From contig CAYTID010000083.1 in the NCBI GenBank assembly GCA_964437735.1, positions 1 through 9,808 on the forward strand: a stretch of DNA of 9,808 nucleotides. Direction: 5' to 3'. The notes beneath the pieces are model-generated. The model made no database searches, was not told where the DNA came from, and saw only the letters and a program-made list of their open reading frames with translations. Positions 6,793 to 9,808 of this stretch are shown piece by piece. Position numbers and translations under genes: made by a program. This DNA comes from CAYTID01 sp964437735. Lineage in GTDB: Bacteria > Bacteroidota > Ignavibacteria > UBA10030 > BY39. The first letter of the stretch is position 1. Every line of letters starts with the position of its first letter.

Positions 6793-6824
6793 TTTGGGTA
6801 GAATTAATTTGGTTAATTTATTTG
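6793..6824 (+). promoter_or_regulatory. Possible Bacteroidota-type promoter
   Basis: TTTG at 6793-6796 and TTTATTTG at 6817-6824 are separated by 20 nt. They resemble the -33 TTTG and -7 TAnnTTTG elements of Bacteroidota, with one mismatch in the -7 box. Transcription would start very close to the ATG at 6837. The match is weak in such AT-rich DNA. Confidence 0.22.
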
Positions 6825-6836
6825 TCCTCAAATACT

Positions 6837-7046
6837 ATGCTTTATAAGCTCTTTAAAATATTTATAACATTTCTTTTCAGTTTCGCTTGCCTGTGTAATC
6901 TCAATGCCGGTGAAGATACGATAGGGGGATTATTATTTTCGGGGCATATTTCTCCGGGAAAAATACGGACAAATCTCGACCTTACACCTAAAAATCCGAT
7001 TAGCTTTAAGGGGAAATTTTCTATTTCATTTGATATCTCCTTTTAG
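6837..7046 (+). CDS. N-terminal fragment of membrane-anchored kelch/SARP regulator: signal peptide and start of ConA-like domain
   Basis: This frame begins MLYKLFKIFITFLFSFACLC and has a classic signal peptide: a lysine, a hydrophobic core, and a likely signal peptidase I site after NLNA at about 22. It is followed by a stretch (GLLFSGHISPGKIRTNLDLT, then PISFKGKFSISFDISF) like the first strands of a concanavalin/LamG-type fold. ATG at 6837 is preferred over the TTG at 6822 because it gives a normal signal peptide and the TTG falls in a possible promoter element. After 69 codons it meets TAG at 7044-7046. The following sequence continues in the same frame and reads as the rest of the same domain (see 7077-9458). 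Alone, this piece would be a short exported peptide unlikely to fold. I therefore treat it as the 5' part of a gene broken by, or read through, an amber codon. Confidence 0.7.
   Translation: MLYKLFKIFITFLFSFACLCNLNAGEDTIGGLLFSGHISPGKIRTNLDLTPKNPISFKGKFSISFDISF
7044..7046 (+). other. In-frame amber codon splitting the kelch/SARP gene
   Basis: TAG at 7044-7046 is the only stop between the ATG at 6837 and the TAA at 9456-9458, a frame of 873 codons counting the amber. Sequence on both sides fits one beta-rich domain (SFDISF, stop, KNTNFGHIIDL). A single-base change from TGG, CAG, TTG, AAG, GAG, TCG or TAT/TAC would restore it. Possible explanations are a recent nonsense mutation, a sequencing or assembly error, or stop-codon readthrough. 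The sequence alone cannot decide. Confidence 0.85.
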
Positions 7047-7076
7047 AAAAATACTAATTTCGGTCACATCATTGAT

Positions 7077-9458
7077 TTGGATGATTATTCAAAATTTAAC
7101 GCTTCGTTGGCTTATGTTCATTACGATAATCCCGATACGTCATATATAAAACTCATAATAAATAAAGAACTCACGAATATAATTATTCCCATACCTAAAA
7201 AGGAATTAAGGAAAAGAAAATGGGACAAAATTTTGATCGATTGCGACCTCGATACAAAAGTGATAACGATTTCTTTAAATGACAGGCAATCCTCAATAAA
7301 CTATAATTTATTACCGAATAAATTTAACTTGAAAATATTTTTTGGTATCGGAGAACATTATCAGGAAGTACCCCGAATGGCAATCAGGAATATCAGAATT
7401 TTTAAAACTGATTTGCTTAATGGTAAATTTAAATTAGCACATCATTGGGCACTTGATGAGTTTGAAGGAAAAATTGCAAAAGATAAAGTGGGCGGACTTG
7501 CCGGTGAACAACGAAATGGCGAGTGGCTCGCGAATGCACATACAGATTGGCAGTTACAAAAAACTATCTTTATCCAACCGGGAACAGGCGTCACACTTGA
7601 TACACTCAAAAGAAAAATATTATTTGTCGAGCCGGACAGGATTAGAAAATATGATTGGATTATTAATACAATTGATGACGAAAAATTTAACGCTCCCCAT
7701 CCAAACCGGCAAATGACATTTGTTTACAACCATTTTACGAACAAACTTCTTGCCTTTCACGGAGGTAGAGGAGAGGTGACTGTTTATGACGAAGAGAAAA
7801 AAGTCTGGTTTTCTATTGATTCGTCTAATGATTCCTTGCAGCATTATTACGGTAGTTCCATATTTATCAATCCTCTGAATGGTGATCTGATGATGTTTTG
7901 CGGGTACGGTTGGTACCTGATGAAAAATCATTTGCAGAAATATAATTTTACTGAAGCCGTTTGGGAAACATTAAAGGTTAAAGGAGACACACCTGAACCG
8001 CGTTTTGGCACTTCACTTTATTATACCAATAATCCTGAAGAAGTATTGATCTTTGGGGGACTTGGAAATAAAACCGGAAGACAAGACGAAAAATATGAAA
8101 TATTTTATGATCTCTGGGAACTCAATTTGAAAACTTACACATTCAAAAAAATATGGGTCAATAAAGGTCTAACCAATATTTATCGGAGAGGAGGAGGGAG
8201 CAATCTGTATCCATTCCCTGAAAAAAATATTTATTACATGTTTACTCCTACAAATTTGGAATGGGACTCATTTCAATTTTGTGAATTGAATACTGAAAAG
8301 GCAACTCTTAGACCTGTTAGTGAAGTTTTATTTAGTGTAAGCAGGGATGCCCCTGTCCTCTTTTTTTATGATAAATATTCTAATGAATTTGTAGCGGTTA
8401 CCCAACAGATTGACTATAAAGTGAATTTATGGGAGGCGAGAATTTATACGTTGGCATATCCTCCGATAAGAGCCGGTGACCTCAAGACAATCGGGGATGA
8501 GAAAACAAGTGTAATATATTTATTCATTGGTTTCGGATTTTTATTCATAACTGTGATAACCTTTGCAACTTATAAATTTATAAAATTTAAAAAATCTCGA
8601 AAAGAACATTTGCCTGATCTTCCGATTGAACAATATGCCATACCTAAAAATCTTGAAAGTGTACCCCAATATCCGATAATAAACATTAATCATTTACAAT
8701 CATCCGAAGAGAAAAAGTCAGCAATAAATGTTTTCGGTGGTCTGGAGGTGTTTGATACGGAAGGAAGGAACATCACAAAGGAATTTTCTCCCAAAATCAG
8801 ACAATTATTCGGAATTATACTGCTTCACACAAACGGGACAAAAATAAACCGGAGGGGGATATCCACTGAAAAATTGACAGATGCTCTTTGGCCGGAAGCC
8901 GATCCCTTGAGCGCGAAAAATTCCCGCGGCGTTGCTATCAGTAACTTAAGGAATATTCTGGCAAAAGTGGGAAATATCAAAGTCGTAAACGATCAATCCT
9001 TATGGCTTATTGAAGCTGATGAAGAAATATTCTGTGAATATTTTTTATTTAACGAAATAAGAATTAACCTTCTTAAGGGGAATGAGGAAATCTTACCGGG
9101 TACTTATGTATCTTTTGTTGAAATAGTGAAAAAAGGATTGATCTTGCCGGAGATCAGTACGGATTGGATTGAGCCGATCCGTAAGTCATTGTCCGATGAT
9201 ATTACTATGATATGCTTAAAATATGCCGAAAAGTTCAACAATCCTGAATATTGGGAAACACACCTAAATGCAGCAGAGTCGATACTGATGCGCGACTCAT
9301 TAAATGAAGACGGGTTGCGGCTCAAACTAACAACATTGATGAACCTAGGGCGGCATGGAGTCGCTAAAGATACTTATGACACATTTTGCATTGAATTCAA
9401 GAATATTTTTGACGAGGAATACAGAGTGCCATTTAAAGATTTGATTTCCAAGCCTTAA
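7077..9458 (+). CDS. Main body of membrane-anchored regulator: ConA-like, kelch-like, one TM helix, SARP-type wHTH-BTAD
   Basis: Numbered from the ATG at 6837 with the amber as residue 70, the order is as follows. The rest of a ConA/LamG-like domain extends to about 200, closing with VPRMAIRNIRIF. Kelch-like beta-propeller repeats span about 293-545 (for example NKLLAFHGGRGEVTVYD, GDLMMFCGYG, EVLIFGGLGN). One transmembrane helix lies near 558-580 (VIYLFIGFGFLFITVITF). A basic juxtamembrane segment follows. From about 629 there is a winged-helix domain (FGGLEVFD, LTDALWPEADPLSAKNSRG, ISNLRNIL). The last part resembles a BTAD helical domain (LNAAESILMRDSLNEDGLRL, then GRHGVAKDTYDTFCIEF). The last two form the AfsR/SARP DNA-binding module. 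The likely role is a transmembrane one-component transcription factor sensing an extracytoplasmic, perhaps carbohydrate, ligand (inference). TTG at 7077 would be the only nearby start; the first ATG is at 7377 and neither gives a signal peptide. It is therefore best read as the 3' part of the gene starting at 6837. Confidence 0.8.
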   Translation: MDDYSKFNASLAYVHYDNPDTSYIKLIINKELTNIIIPIPKKELRKRKWDKILIDCDLDTKVITISLNDRQSSINYNLLPNKFNLKIFFGIGEHYQEVPRMAIRNIRIFKTDLLNGKFKLAHHWALDEFEGKIAKDKVGGLAGEQRNGEWLANAHTDWQLQKTIFIQPGTGVTLDTLKRKILFVEPDRIRKYDWIINTIDDEKFNAPHPNRQMTFVYNHFTNKLLAFHGGRGEVTVYDEEKKVWFSIDSSNDSLQHYYGSSIFINPLNGDLMMFCGYGWYLMKNHLQKYNFTEAVWETLKVKGDTPEPRFGTSLYYTNNPEEVLIFGGLGNKTGRQDEKYEIFYDLWELNLKTYTFKKIWVNKGLTNIYRRGGGSNLYPFPEKNIYYMFTPTNLEWDSFQFCELNTEKATLRPVSEVLFSVSRDAPVLFFYDKYSNEFVAVTQQIDYKVNLWEARIYTLAYPPIRAGDLKTIGDEKTSVIYLFIGFGFLFITVITFATYKFIKFKKSRKEHLPDLPIEQYAIPKNLESVPQYPIININHLQSSEEKKSAINVFGGLEVFDTEGRNITKEFSPKIRQLFGIILLHTNGTKINRRGISTEKLTDALWPEADPLSAKNSRGVAISNLRNILAKVGNIKVVNDQSLWLIEADEEIFCEYFLFNEIRINLLKGNEEILPGTYVSFVEIVKKGLILPEISTDWIEPIRKSLSDDITMICLKYAEKFNNPEYWETHLNAAESILMRDSLNEDGLRLKLTTLMNLGRHGVAKDTYDTFCIEFKNIFDEEYRVPFKDLISKP

Positions 9459-9505
9459 AACGGACACAAAATATTTTTCCATTCAATAAAAAAACCTCTA
9501 ATTTT

Positions 9506-9537
9506 AAAAGATTTAAACGTTTTTTTAAATTTTTTTT
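9506..9537 (+). terminator. Weak candidate terminator after the kelch/SARP gene
   Basis: A 12-bp stem with one G-T pair (9506-9517 with 9524-9535), a 6-nt loop, and a T-rich 3' arm ending at 9537. It lies 48 nt after the stop codon. The stem has no G-C pairs, so it would be weak. Dense A/T runs here make chance pairing likely. Confidence 0.3.
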
Positions 9538-9717
9538 AAAAATATTTCTTACTAACCCCAAAATTAACCCTCCTGTTAATTAATAATTTTAAATTAGTAG
9601 ATAATTCCGTTTCCAAATTAGTATACCTAAATATACTCGGCATATTAAAATTTTGGTTTTGGTGAATTTATACTCAATAAGTAAAAATGATGAATTTTAA
9701 GAAATTCGAGACCTATA

Positions 9718-9753
9718 TTTCTGTGGCGCCCATGAGGGGGGGCGTCACAGAAA
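9718..9753 (+). promoter_or_regulatory. GC-rich hairpin just upstream of a start codon
   Basis: A 14-bp stem with one G-T pair (9718-9731 with 9740-9753) and an 8-nt loop ATGAGGGG. The core arms are CTGTGGCGCCC and GGGCGTCACAG. The 3' side is followed by an A tract and GAGGGG (9758-9763), eight bases before the ATG at 9772. Neither strand has a T run after the hairpin, so it is not an intrinsic terminator. A 5'-UTR structure, RNA-processing site or protein-binding site are possible (inference). Confidence 0.6.
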
Positions 9754-9771
9754 AAAAGAGGGGAATTACTA

Positions 9772-9808
9772 ATGATAAATTTTATGCTTTATACTAATAA
9801 ATTACTAA
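9772..9808 (+). CDS. Possible start of a new gene, 5' end only
   Basis: ATG at 9772 follows a GAGGGG ribosome-site-like sequence with an 8-nt spacer. The frame stays open for 12 codons (MINFMLYTNKLL) to the window edge. The segment is too short to recognise a family or to judge coding potential. The preceding hairpin and purine-rich site are the main reasons for listing it. Confidence 0.3.
   Translation, partial: MINFMLYTNKLL

Larger units (their letters stand above)
6518..6836. other. 319-nt divergent intergenic region between rpmB and the kelch/SARP gene
   Basis: Very AT-rich DNA with no convincing gene. It holds the rpmB promoter candidate, a perfect 16-bp palindrome ATTAAAATATTTTAAT at 6611-6626, a nested inverted-repeat structure at 6713-6765, and a possible plus-strand promoter at 6793-6824. 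A 60-codon open frame at 6665-6847 shows no recognisable features, and it overlaps the start of the next gene in another frame. Confidence 0.6.
9459..9771. other. 313-nt intergenic region upstream of the right-edge start codon
   Basis: Extremely AT-rich DNA without a credible gene. It contains the weak terminator candidate, a 9-nt direct repeat AAATTAGTA at 9591-9599 and 9615-9623, small inverted repeats AGTATA/TATACT (9620-9625, 9632-9637) and GAATTT/AAATTC (9692-9697, 9702-9707), and the GC-rich hairpin at 9718-9753. No promoter with good spacing was found. Confidence 0.55.

Noticed and set aside
6822..6824. TTG at 6822 as the start of the signal-peptide gene
   Set aside because: ATG at 6837 gives a better-shaped signal peptide, and the TTG lies within a possible promoter element.
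6665..6847. 60-codon plus-strand open frame before the kelch/SARP gene
   Set aside because: Low-complexity, AT-driven composition, no recognisable motif, no ribosome site, and it overlaps the start of the signal-peptide gene in another frame and contains the nested inverted repeat.
7044..7046. Selenocysteine or a programmed frameshift at the split gene
   Set aside because: The stop is TAG, not TGA, and the frame is the same before and after it, so neither selenocysteine insertion nor frameshifting explains it.
7620..7931. 103-codon minus-strand frame inside the kelch region
   Set aside because: It is antisense to a continuous kelch-like coding frame and lacks any start context or motif.
9718..9753. 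GC-rich hairpin as an intrinsic terminator
   Set aside because: The plus-strand hairpin is followed by an A tract and the minus-strand hairpin by mixed sequence; neither has the T run needed.

Overview
The window is AT-rich chromosomal DNA and looks like a member of the Bacteroidota/Chlorobi/Ignavibacteriota side of the bacterial tree. The basis is indirect: strong AT bias, few clear Shine-Dalgarno sites, a zinc-ribbon L28 protein, and a membrane-anchored kelch/SARP-type regulator. I cannot place it more precisely without a search. No mobile elements, tRNA, rRNA or CRISPR arrays were seen.

Layout, minus strand (6241 down to 1): nine tightly packed genes that look like one operon. In transcription order they are pgsA, pgpA, cinA, thpR, a stand-alone response-regulator receiver, recA, recX, a PolB-exonuclease-like gene, and a DnaQ/epsilon-type exonuclease that runs off the left edge. 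Three junctions (cinA/thpR, recA/recX, recX/exonuclease) are ATGA stop-start overlaps. pgsA and pgpA overlap by 29 nt. The other gaps are 2 to 20 nt, apart from the last junction, where the TTG start lies just after the previous stop. The operon begins with two consecutive steps of phosphatidylglycerol synthesis and continues with nucleotide and RNA repair (cinA, thpR). It ends with homologous recombination and its modulator (recA, recX) plus two unrelated-family 3'-5' exonucleases. rpmB (ribosomal protein L28) lies just upstream on the same strand with its own promoter candidate and a strong intrinsic terminator, so it is probably a separate transcription unit.

Layout, plus strand (6518 to 9808): a 319-nt intergenic region containing inverted repeats, then a large gene divergent from rpmB. 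It encodes a signal peptide, a concanavalin/LamG-like domain, kelch-like repeats, one transmembrane helix, and a cytoplasmic winged-helix plus BTAD (SARP-type) module. This is the architecture of a one-component transmembrane transcription factor. Its frame is interrupted by a single in-frame amber codon at 7044-7046; otherwise it stays open for another 2.4 kb. The last 350 nt are non-coding except possibly the first 12 codons of a new gene at 9772. That start is preceded by a conspicuous GC-rich hairpin in otherwise very AT-rich DNA.

The most unusual items are the split kelch/SARP regulator, the GC-rich hairpin before the right-edge start codon, and the recombination/exonuclease operon with an embedded receiver-only protein.
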